Assembly: GCF_001636295.1 (NCBI RefSeq)
Contig: NZ_CP014209.1
Location: forward strand, 2,356,001 to 2,420,000
Length of the DNA stretch: 64,000 nucleotides
Source: Isoptericola dokdonensis DS-3
GTDB lineage: Bacteria > Actinomycetota > Actinomycetes > Actinomycetales > Cellulomonadaceae
Direction of reading: 5' to 3'
Shown here: in pieces, positions 57,772 to 64,000 of the stretch
Layout: each line of letters begins with the position of its first letter
Position numbering within the stretch: position 1 is the stretch's first letter
Made by a program: the position numbers and the translations under genes
The notes under the pieces: model-generated
Told to the model about the DNA's origin: nothing
Seen by the model: the letters and a program-made list of their open reading frames with translations, nothing else
Database searches by the model: none

Positions 57772-59001
57772 ATGACGACGACGCCGGAGCACGACGACCT
57801 CGCCCCCGTGCTCCGCGCGCTGCGCGACGGCCTGCCCCGCACCCGCGCCCAGCTCGCCCGCGAGCTCGGGCTCTCCCGGTCGACCATGTCGACCCGGGTC
57901 GACGACCTCCTCGCCCTCGGGCTGGTCGCCCCGACGGGGGACGCGGGCTCCACCGGCGGGCGGCCCGCCAGCACCTTCGCGTTCACGCCCGGCGCACGGA
58001 TCGTCGCGGGCGTCGACCTCGGCGCCACCCACGCCCGGATCGTCCTGACCGACCTCGCCGCCCACGAGATCGCGGACCACCGCGAGGAGGTCTGCATCGC
58101 GTCCGGCCCCGGCCCCGTCCTCGACCGGGTCGTCGAGGTCGTGCACACCCTGCTCGCCGAGGCCGGTCGCGACCTCGCCGACCTCGCCGGCGTGGGCGTC
58201 GGGCTGCCCGGCCCCGTCGACCACGCGAGCGGGCGCCCCACGAAGCCCCCGATCATGCCCGGGTGGGACGGCCACGACGTCGCCGGGCACCTCCACGCGG
58301 GCCTTGGGAGCGCTCCCGTGCTCGTCGACAACGACGTCAACCTCATGGCGCTGGCCGAGCACTCCTCGGCGCTGCCGCAGGTCGAGCACCTGCTCTTCGT
58401 CAAGGTCGCCACCGGCATCGGCGCGGGCATCATCGCCGACGGCCGCGTCCACCGCGGCGCGCAGGGCAGCGCCGGCGACCTCGGCCACGTCGCCGTCCCC
58501 GGCGGCGAGCCCGTGCCCTGCACCTGCGGCAACACCGGCTGCCTGGAGGCCGTCGCGGGCGCCGCCGCCGTCGCCGCCCGGCTGCGCGAGCACGGCGTCG
58601 AGGCCCGCACCAGCGACGACGTCGTCGCGCTCGTCCGGGGCGGCAACATCGTCGCCACCCAGGCCGTCCGCGACGCGGGGCGCGCCGTCGGCGCCGTCCT
58701 CGCGTCCTGCGTCAGCCTCCTCAACCCGTCGGCGATCGTCGTGGGCGGTTCGATGGCGCGCGTCGGCGAGCACCTCGTCGCCGGCATCCGCGAGGTCGTC
58801 TACGCCCGCCCGCTGCCGCTCGCGACGCAGAACCTGCGCGTCACCACCAGCCGCATCGGCGCGCACGCCGGCGCGCTCGGCGGCGCCTGGCTCGCCGTCG
58901 AGAACGCCTTCGACACGCCGGGCCTGCTCACCCGCGGCACGGCGGGCGCCGCGGACGCGCTCAGCCCGGTGGCACCGCTGCCTGCCGCTCAGGTCGGCTG
59001 A
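57772..59001 (+). CDS. ROK family transcriptional regulator
   Basis: 409 residues. Winged helix at 10-65 (LPRTRAQLARELGLSRSTMSTRVDDLLALGLVAPTG), then a sugar-kinase fold: VAGVDLGATHARIVLTDL, GVGVGLPGPVDHASGRP, PVLVDNDVNLMALAEH, KVATGIGAGIIADGRVHRGAQGSAGDLGHVAV. The zinc motif CTCGNTGCLEA (C-x-C-G-x2-G-C-x-E) is complete. It would repress sugar genes until a sugar or sugar phosphate binds, with the divergent secreted dehydrogenase-like gene as the nearest target. Its last 41 bp overlap the convergent ebo-cluster phosphatase gene. Confidence 0.92.
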   Translation: MTTTPEHDDLAPVLRALRDGLPRTRAQLARELGLSRSTMSTRVDDLLALGLVAPTGDAGSTGGRPASTFAFTPGARIVAGVDLGATHARIVLTDLAAHEIADHREEVCIASGPGPVLDRVVEVVHTLLAEAGRDLADLAGVGVGLPGPVDHASGRPTKPPIMPGWDGHDVAGHLHAGLGSAPVLVDNDVNLMALAEHSSALPQVEHLLFVKVATGIGAGIIADGRVHRGAQGSAGDLGHVAVPGGEPVPCTCGNTGCLEAVAGAAAVAARLREHGVEARTSDDVVALVRGGNIVATQAVRDAGRAVGAVLASCVSLLNPSAIVVGGSMARVGEHLVAGIREVVYARPLPLATQNLRVTTSRIGAHAGALGGAWLAVENAFDTPGLLTRGTAGAADALSPVAPLPAAQVG

Positions 59002-60355
59002 CCCCGGTCGCCAGGCCGACCAGCAGGTCCCGCACGGCCGTCGCCTCGACGCGCTCCGGCATGTCGACCGGCTCCGAGCACAGCAGCACGGGGCCGTCCG
59101 CCGGGTCGGCGGGCAACCGGCCGTGCGTGCCGCGCACCGGCGCCGGGTCGAGCGGCACCACCCGCATCGTCGAGCGCACGCCCAGCTTCTTGCGGGCCAC
59201 GTGCGCCGCCGCCCGCACCTTCGCCCACCGGCCGTCCCAGAACAGCTCGGCGGGGTCGTAGCCGGGCTTCTTGTGGATCTCCACCGACCGCGCGAAGTCG
59301 GGGGCGAGGTCGTCGTCGAGCCAGTAGTAGTAGGTGAACCAGGCGTCGGGCTCCGCGACGAGCACGAGGTCGCCCGCCCGGTCGTGGTCCAGCCCGTACC
59401 GCTGCTTGCCGGCGTCGTCGAGCACCTCGGCGACGCCGGGCACCCCCGCCAGCAGCTCGGCCACCTGCGCCCGGTCGGCCGGATCGGGCACGTAGACGTG
59501 CGCCACCTGGTGGTCGGCGACGGCGAACGCCCGCGACGTCCACGGGTCCAGCAGCTCGCCGGTCGCGTTGTGGTGCACGTGCAGCAGACCCGCCCGGCGC
59601 AGCACCCGGTTGACGTCCACCGGACGGCGGGCCGGCGTGATGCCGTACTCGCTGAGCGCCACGACGGTCGTCCCCGTGCGGGCGGCGTCGTCGAGCAGCG
59701 GGGCGAGGACCTCGTCCACCTCCCGGGCCGCGGCCGCCGCCTCGGGGGCGTCCGGCCCGAACCGCTGGAGGTCGTAGTCGAGGTGCGGCACGTACACGAG
59801 CGTCAGGTCGTGGTCGGGCATCAGGTCCCGCGCCGCGGCGACGATCCACCGCGACGACGCGATGCCCGCCGTCGGGCCCCAGTAGGTGAACAGCGGGAAC
59901 GGCCCGTGCCGCGCGACCAGCTCGTCGTGCAGGGACGGGGGCCAGGTCCAGCAGTCGGGGTCCTTGCGACCGTCCGCGTGGTAGACGGGACGCGGCGTGA
60001 CCGTGGAGTCCGCGGTCGAGCCCATCGCGAACCACCAGCAGACGTTCGCCACCCGGTAGCCGGGCCGGGTGCGGCGGATCGTCTCCCACACCTTCTCCCC
60101 GGCAATCAGGCGGTGGTGCTGACGCCACAGCAGCGGCTCGCCCAGGTCGCGGAAGTACCAGCCGTTGCCCACGACGCCGTGGTCGCGGGGCAGCAGCCCG
60201 GTGAGGAACGTGGCCTGCGCCGAGCAGGTGACCGCGGGCAGCACGGTGCCGAGCCCGGCCCGCCCGCCGCCGTCGGCCACCGCCCGCAGGCGCGGCATGT
60301 GCTCCAGCAGGCGGGGCGTCAGCCCGACGACGTCGAGCACGAGCAGCCGGCTCAC
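58961..60355 (-). CDS. Ebo-cluster alkaline phosphatase/nucleotide pyrophosphatase-like protein
   Basis: 464 residues, GTG overlapping the eboE stop (GTGA). Alkaline-phosphatase superfamily fold: LVLDVVGLTPRLL, LPAVTCSAQATFLTGLLPRDHGVVGNGW with the likely nucleophile in VTCS, LTLVYVPHLDYDLQRFG, VVALSEYGITPA. In nucleotide pyrophosphatases the metal site after the fifth strand is SDHG; here it reads SEYG, so one metal site is changed. C-terminal DxxWFTYYYWLDD block. Last gene of the ebo-type operon; possible phosphohydrolase of the exported metabolite. Confidence 0.8.
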   Translation of the reverse strand: MSRLLVLDVVGLTPRLLEHMPRLRAVADGGGRAGLGTVLPAVTCSAQATFLTGLLPRDHGVVGNGWYFRDLGEPLLWRQHHRLIAGEKVWETIRRTRPGYRVANVCWWFAMGSTADSTVTPRPVYHADGRKDPDCWTWPPSLHDELVARHGPFPLFTYWGPTAGIASSRWIVAAARDLMPDHDLTLVYVPHLDYDLQRFGPDAPEAAAAAREVDEVLAPLLDDAARTGTTVVALSEYGITPARRPVDVNRVLRRAGLLHVHHNATGELLDPWTSRAFAVADHQVAHVYVPDPADRAQVAELLAGVPGVAEVLDDAGKQRYGLDHDRAGDLVLVAEPDAWFTYYYWLDDDLAPDFARSVEIHKKPGYDPAELFWDGRWAKVRAAAHVARKKLGVRSTMRVVPLDPAPVRGTHGRLPADPADGPVLLCSEPVDMPERVEATAVRDLLVGLATGVSRPERQAAVPPG

Positions 60356-61527
60356 AGCGCCACCACCCCTCGCGCGGCGAGCTGGTCCCGGGTCCAGGCG
60401 AGCTCCGCGGCGATGCCGGCGACCAGGCCGGCGTCGTCCACGGGCCGCAGGTCCTCGGGCAGCACCGACCACGTGTACGTCTCGGTCTCCAGGTGCTCGA
60501 CGAGCGGGTGCGCACCCCCGACGAGCCGGTCCAGCGCCGTGCCGAGCACGTCGGTGGTGCTGGTCAGCGGCTCGCGCGGCCGCGCGTGGAGCGGCACGTG
60601 CACGTGGACGCGCCACGGCCCGTCCGTCGGCAGGCCGGGGGCGCCCGCCCGGCCGAGGGCGTCCGGGAGGTCGTCGCGGCGCACCACGCCGCCGTCGCGC
60701 AGTGCCCGCGTCTGGTGCAGGAACCGCGCCTCGACGAACTCCTCCAGCGCCGCGAGCGCCGCCGGGTCCCGCGGGTCGGGGCAGTGCAGCGCGGCGGAGA
60801 CCTGCGTCTTGACGACGTCCAGCCCGGCCCCCGCGACCGCGGCGAGCGCGGCGTCCGGGTCCTCGAACTCGGTCGCGAGGTGGCACAGGTCGAGGCACAC
60901 CCCGAGCCGTCCCGCGTCCACGCCGCGCAGGTGCTCGGCGAGCCCGACGGCGGTCTCGCCGACGCACCCCGGTTCCGGCTCGAACGCGACGCGGATCGTG
61001 CGACCGGTGTCGGCCTCGACCTTCGCCAGGCCGTCGGCGAGGCGGTCGAGCCGGTCGCGGGCCGCGGCGGCCCGGCCCGCGTCCCAGGGTTCCCGCCAGG
61101 CCAGGGGGAGGGTGCTGATGCTGCCGCGGTCGACGTCGTCGGGCAGGATCGCGGCCAGCACGCGGGCGGCGTCGAGCGTGTAGTCGAGGCGCGCGTCGTC
61201 GGTCCAGTCCGGCAGGTAGACGGCCTTCTTGACCACCGGGGCGTGGAAGTCCCCGTAGGGGAACGCGTTGACCGTGACGACCTCCAGGCCGTCCCGGTCG
61301 AGGGCGGCCCGCAGCTCGTCGGTGCGGGCCGGGTCGGCGGCGAGCTCGTGGACGGCCCGGGCCGGGAGCCACAGGCCGAGGCCGAGCCGGTCGGCGTCGA
61401 GCCGCCGCCGCACCGGGCCCGCGAACCGGCGGAGCTGGTCGTGCAGGCCGCGGGTGTCCTGCGCCGGGTGGACGTTCGTGCCGTAGGAGACGTGCAGCAG
61501 CGTGCCGTCGGGGTGGCGGAACCGCAT
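60352..61527 (-). CDS. eboE: EboE-type metabolite traffic protein (TIM barrel)
   Basis: 391 residues. Opens HVSYGTNVHPAQDTRGLHDQLRRFAGPVRRRLDADRLGLGLWLPARAV, the diagnostic N-terminus of EboE proteins, then NAFPYGDFHAPVVKKAVYLPDW. The barrel core shows IRVAFEPEPGCVGET, GVCLDLCHLATEFED and VVKTQVSAALH. A xylose-isomerase-like fold. In cyanobacteria ebo genes are needed to move a scytonemin precursor to the periplasm; the actinobacterial metabolite is unknown. GTGA coupled to the phosphatase gene and one base after the TatD gene. Confidence 0.85.
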   Translation of the reverse strand: MRFRHPDGTLLHVSYGTNVHPAQDTRGLHDQLRRFAGPVRRRLDADRLGLGLWLPARAVHELAADPARTDELRAALDRDGLEVVTVNAFPYGDFHAPVVKKAVYLPDWTDDARLDYTLDAARVLAAILPDDVDRGSISTLPLAWREPWDAGRAAAARDRLDRLADGLAKVEADTGRTIRVAFEPEPGCVGETAVGLAEHLRGVDAGRLGVCLDLCHLATEFEDPDAALAAVAGAGLDVVKTQVSAALHCPDPRDPAALAALEEFVEARFLHQTRALRDGGVVRRDDLPDALGRAGAPGLPTDGPWRVHVHVPLHARPREPLTSTTDVLGTALDRLVGGAHPLVEHLETETYTWSVLPEDLRPVDDAGLVAGIAAELAWTRDQLAARGVVAL

Positions 61528-61528
61528 G

Positions 61529-62404
61529 TCACACCTGCCCGGCGGGGGTGGCGGGCTCGCCGCGGCGCACCGAGTTGCCCTGGAACTCCCCGGACGACGC
61601 GGCGCCGTCCGCGTCGAGCAGCAGGCGCCCGCTCTGCCCGTAGAACGCGACGGGGTTGCGCCACAGGACGCGGTCGACGTCGTCGTCGGTGAACCCGGCG
61701 GCGAGCATCGCCTGCCCGGTGCGCCAGGTCTTCAGCGGGTCGGACCTCCCCCAGTCGGCCGCCGAGTTGACCAGCACCCGGTCCAGGCCGCGACGACGCA
61801 GGATCTCGACCATGCGCCCCTCGTCCATCTTGGTGTCGGGGTACACGGAGAACCCCGCCCAGCAGCCGGCGTCGTCCACGACGTCCACCGTCACCTCGTT
61901 GAGGTGGTCCACGACGACCATCTCGGGCGCGATCCCGACCTGCGCGACGATCTCCAGGGTGCGGCGGGTGCCCGCCGCCTTGTCCCGGTGCGGGGTGTGG
62001 ACCAGCACGGGCAGGTCGTGCTCGCCGGCCAGCTCGAGCTGGCGCACGAACACCCGCTCCTCGTCGTCGGTCATCGAGTCGAAGCCCGTCTCGCCGACCG
62101 CGACCACGCCGTCCTTCTCCAGGTAGCGGGGCAACAGGTCGAGCACGCCGTGGCAGCGCGGGTCGTTGGCCTCCTTCGGGTTCAGGGCGATCGTCGCGTG
62201 GTGCACGATCCCGAACTGCGCGGCCCGGAACCTCTCCCAGCCGAGCAGCGCGTCGAAGTAGTCGACGAACGAGCCGACCGACGTGCGGGGCTGTCCGAGC
62301 CAGAACGCCGGCTCGACGAGCGCGCGCACCCCGGCGTCGCGCATGCGCTCGTAGTCGTCGGTGGTCCGGGACGTCATGTGGATGTGGGGGTCGAAGATGC
62401 GCAC
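61529..62404 (-). CDS. TatD-family hydrolase of the ebo cluster (EboB-like)
   Basis: 291 residues from a GTG with AAGGAG upstream. Amidohydrolase-like metal ligands are visible: H-x-H in FDPHIHM, Glu in AVGETGFDS, His in PVLVHTPHRDK and MVVVDHLNE, and Asp near NSAADWGRSDPLKTW. Phosphotriesterase/TatD fold, cytoplasmic. In ebo operons this hydrolase sits beside EboA and EboE. The 85-bp gap to eboA upstream contains a 61-bp paired-palindrome element. Confidence 0.82.
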   Translation of the reverse strand: MRIFDPHIHMTSRTTDDYERMRDAGVRALVEPAFWLGQPRTSVGSFVDYFDALLGWERFRAAQFGIVHHATIALNPKEANDPRCHGVLDLLPRYLEKDGVVAVGETGFDSMTDDEERVFVRQLELAGEHDLPVLVHTPHRDKAAGTRRTLEIVAQVGIAPEMVVVDHLNEVTVDVVDDAGCWAGFSVYPDTKMDEGRMVEILRRRGLDRVLVNSAADWGRSDPLKTWRTGQAMLAAGFTDDDVDRVLWRNPVAFYGQSGRLLLDADGAASSGEFQGNSVRRGEPATPAGQV

Positions 62405-62424
62405 GGGCCGTCTCCTTGTCGGGG

Positions 62425-62485
62425 GCCGAGCGTCTCTGGAGGTCGGCCATGAGACGCGCACGGCGGACCTTCAGAGGCGCTCGGC
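62425..62485. repeat. 61-bp paired-palindrome element, copy 2 (inside the ebo operon)
   Basis: Arms 62425-62444 and 62466-62485 pair at 18 of 20 positions, the two exceptions being G-T wobbles; the centre is 21 bases. Same total length and arm sequence as 44767-44827. Within the operon it could limit or stabilise the downstream message. Confidence 0.6.
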
Positions 62486-62489
62486 GGGG

Positions 62490-63080
62490 TCAGGGGGTGG
62501 TGGCGAGCAGGTCGAGGGCGTCGGCGGGGACGTCCCGGCCGGCCGCGCGCCGCTCGGCCGCGTAGGCGGCGACCATGCGGTCGAGCTCGGCGTCCCGGCG
62601 GGCGGGCAGGTCGGCGACGACGGCCAGCGGCACGCCGGTGAACAGGCACTTGAGCACACCGTGCCGCCAGGCGTCGTCCGGCAGGTGGGCGGCCGCGTAC
62701 GGTCCCATCGCGGCGGCCACCAGCCGGGAGTCGTTGGTGCGCAGCGCGTCGTGCAGCAGCGGCACCGCGGCGTCGCCCACGTCGAGGTCGGGCAGGGCGA
62801 GCAGGACGGCGCGGCGCTCGTCCGCGTCGCCCGTGCGGTACAGGTCGTCGGCGACGGCGGCCGTCCCGTCCGGCCCGGCGCCCTGCGTCGCCGCGACCAG
62901 CAGCCGCACGCGGGCGACGTCCTGCACCGCGTGGCCGCCCGGTCCGGGGCCGCGGCCGACCGCGCGGGCCGCGCGGGCGAACGCCCCGGGCAGCGTGTCC
63001 GGGGAGGCGCGCACCTGCGCCACCAGGGCGACGAGCCGCGCCTCCGCGGCCGGGTCGAGCGTCGTGCGTGCCAGGGTCAT
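62490..63080 (-). CDS. eboA: EboA-domain protein
   Basis: 196 residues, ATGA overlap with the isomerase gene. All-helical protein with RRAVLLALPDLDVGDAAVPLLHDALRTNDSRLVAAAMGPYAAAHLPDDAWRHGVLKCLFTGVPLAVVADLPARRDAELDRMVAAYAAERRAAGRDVPADALDLL, the EboA signature (P-Y-A-x3-L-x2-x2-W-x-x-x-V-L-K-C-x-F-x-x-x-P). EboA has no known activity but is specific to ebo clusters and needed for metabolite traffic in cyanobacteria. Its presence together with EboE and TatD identifies the cluster. Confidence 0.85.
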   Translation of the reverse strand: MTLARTTLDPAAEARLVALVAQVRASPDTLPGAFARAARAVGRGPGPGGHAVQDVARVRLLVAATQGAGPDGTAAVADDLYRTGDADERRAVLLALPDLDVGDAAVPLLHDALRTNDSRLVAAAMGPYAAAHLPDDAWRHGVLKCLFTGVPLAVVADLPARRDAELDRMVAAYAAERRAAGRDVPADALDLLATTP

Positions 63081-63979
63081 CCGGTCACCCCCACCTCGTC
63101 GTGGACCTCGTGCCTGCCCGCGGACGCCGGCCGGACCGGCACCCCGGCGGTCGTGGCGGCGTCCCGCAGCGCGGTCATGCTGGTCGTCGCGAGCCGGGCG
63201 GCGGCGTGCGAGTGCCGCGGCAGCTCGATCGACGCGAGCCCGTCGTACCCGACCTCGTCGAGCGCGGCGAGCACGCCCGGCAGGTCGACCTCTCCCGCGC
63301 CGAGCTCCAGGTGCTCGTGGACGCCCGGCAGCATGTCGTCCACCTGGACGTGCGCGACCAGCGCACCCGCGGCGCGCACGACGTCCGGTCCGGGCGCGTC
63401 CTCGACGCAGGTGAGGTGGCCGACGTCGATCGTCAGGCGCAGCCGGTCGGGGTTCCCGAGCGCGTCACGCAGCCGCACGACGTCCGCGACCTTCTCGACC
63501 AGCATCCCGGGCTCCGGCTCGAACGCGAGGTCGACCCCCGCGTCGTCGGCGAGCATCAGCACCTCCGCGGTCCCGGCGACGAGACGGTCCCAGCCGGTCG
63601 CGGGCGACGTGCCCGCGGGGAGCACCCCCGACCAGAGGTGCACGGCGGGGGCGCCGAGGTCGACGGCGACCCGCACCGCGGTGGCGAGCAGCTCGACGCG
63701 ACGCTCGCGCCCGGCGTCGGACACGAGCGTCGGCTCGTGCTTGCGGCGCGGGTCGAGCACGTAGCGGGCGCCGGTCTCGACGACGACGGCGAGCCCGTGC
63801 CGGTCCAGCAGCCGCGCGACGTCGCCGGTACGCCGCGCCAGGTCGGGGGCGTGCGGGTCGAGGTGCATGTGGTCGAGCGTCAGCGCGACCCCGCCGTAGC
63901 CGAGGTCCGCGAGCAAGGCGAGGCAGTCCTCGAGGCGGTGGTCGGCGAATCCGTTGGTGCCGTAGCCGAGCGTGATCAC
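63077..63979 (-). CDS. Sugar-phosphate isomerase/epimerase of the ebo cluster
   Basis: 300 residues, GTG start. AP_endonuc_2 TIM barrel: TLGYGTNGFADHRLEDCLALLADLGYGGVALTLDHMHLDP, VDLAFEPEPGMLVEKVADVV, RLRLTIDVGHLTCVED, VAHVQVDDMLPGVHEHLELGAGEVDLPGVLAALDEVGYDGLASIELPRHSH with complete metal-ligand positions. Resembles inosose isomerase/dehydratase-like enzymes. Start overlaps the stop of the gene upstream (GTGA), and its stop overlaps eboA, so it is in the middle of a coupled operon. Confidence 0.85.
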   Translation of the reverse strand: MITLGYGTNGFADHRLEDCLALLADLGYGGVALTLDHMHLDPHAPDLARRTGDVARLLDRHGLAVVVETGARYVLDPRRKHEPTLVSDAGRERRVELLATAVRVAVDLGAPAVHLWSGVLPAGTSPATGWDRLVAGTAEVLMLADDAGVDLAFEPEPGMLVEKVADVVRLRDALGNPDRLRLTIDVGHLTCVEDAPGPDVVRAAGALVAHVQVDDMLPGVHEHLELGAGEVDLPGVLAALDEVGYDGLASIELPRHSHAAARLATTSMTALRDAATTAGVPVRPASAGRHEVHDEVGVTG

Positions 63980-64000
63980 GTGGGGCTCACCGCCCGGGCG
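63976..64000 (-). CDS. Upstream ebo-cluster gene, last seven codons (partial)
   Basis: The frame ARAVSPT followed by TGA (63976-63978) overlaps the isomerase start by GTGA. In actinobacterial ebo-type clusters a UbiA-family prenyltransferase commonly precedes this isomerase, so it is probably the end of that gene; seven residues cannot prove it. Confidence 0.4.

Noticed and set aside
1..64000. CRISPR arrays, tRNA or rRNA genes, insertion sequences and prophage genes.
   Set aside because: Looked for regular direct repeats with spacers, cloverleaf-like segments, transposase motifs and phage structural genes; none seen. The only regular repeats are the coding repeats of the surface protein and the two 61-bp palindromes.

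Overview
The window is a very G+C-rich stretch (about three quarters G+C by eye) with tightly packed, strongly codon-biased genes, many GTG starts, 4-base ATGA/GTGA overlaps and several apparently leaderless promoters. Together with F420-type nitroreductase, LPxTG surface-protein, AfsA-like and PadR/ROK/TetR genes, this points to an actinobacterium, most likely Micrococcales (Cellulomonas/Cellulosimicrobium/Isoptericola type). The genus is inference. I saw no rRNA, tRNA, IS element, prophage or CRISPR array; this looks like ordinary chromosome with accessory patches.

Layout. 1-1.6 kb: end of a phosphonate transporter operon (phnE end, tyrosine phosphatase, TetR). 1.6-7.8 kb: TraR-like zinc finger, amidohydrolase, HbpS-like protein and an amino-acid ABC importer (binding protein, permease, ATPase). 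7.8-15 kb: MerR/TipAS regulator, CDP-glycerol-type polymerase, DUF402, PepSY-like lipoprotein, ribokinase, hydrolase. 15-18.5 kb: a three-gene unit starting with a WXG100/EspC-like protein, probably linked to type VII secretion. 19-24.6 kb: orphan NarL-type kinase, AfsA-like hotdog protein, ECF-like sigma factor overlapping a CDF metal exporter, and a GalE-like protein that has lost its catalytic YxxxK. 24.6-27.6 kb: two-component system fused in operon with a TAXI binding lipoprotein. 27.7-36.4 kb: membrane acyltransferase, GH127 arabinofuranosidase under a LacI/cre-type operator, HAD phosphatase, and a divergent TetR/ABC exporter pair. 36.4-44.8 kb: small stress membrane protein, FBP zinc-finger protein, a 1704-residue LPWTG surface protein with nine tandem repeats, and an NhaA-thioredoxin fusion. 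44.8-50.1 kb: PadR with two membrane proteins, DHFR-like protein, GlxA-type regulator, VapBC. 50.1-52.8 kb: arginine deiminase and amino-acid antiporter. 53-59 kb: two secreted sugar-related proteins and a divergent ROK regulator. 59-64 kb: an actinobacterial ebo-type cluster on the minus strand (phosphatase, EboE, TatD/EboB, EboA, sugar isomerase, and the last codons of an upstream gene, probably the UbiA prenyltransferase).

The most unusual material is the ebo-type cluster with a 61-bp paired-palindrome element inside it (second copy at 44.8 kb), the WXG100-like triplet, the TAXI-linked two-component system, the GalE-like protein without its catalytic dyad, the AfsA-like protein, and the triplet-periodic repeat array of the giant surface protein.
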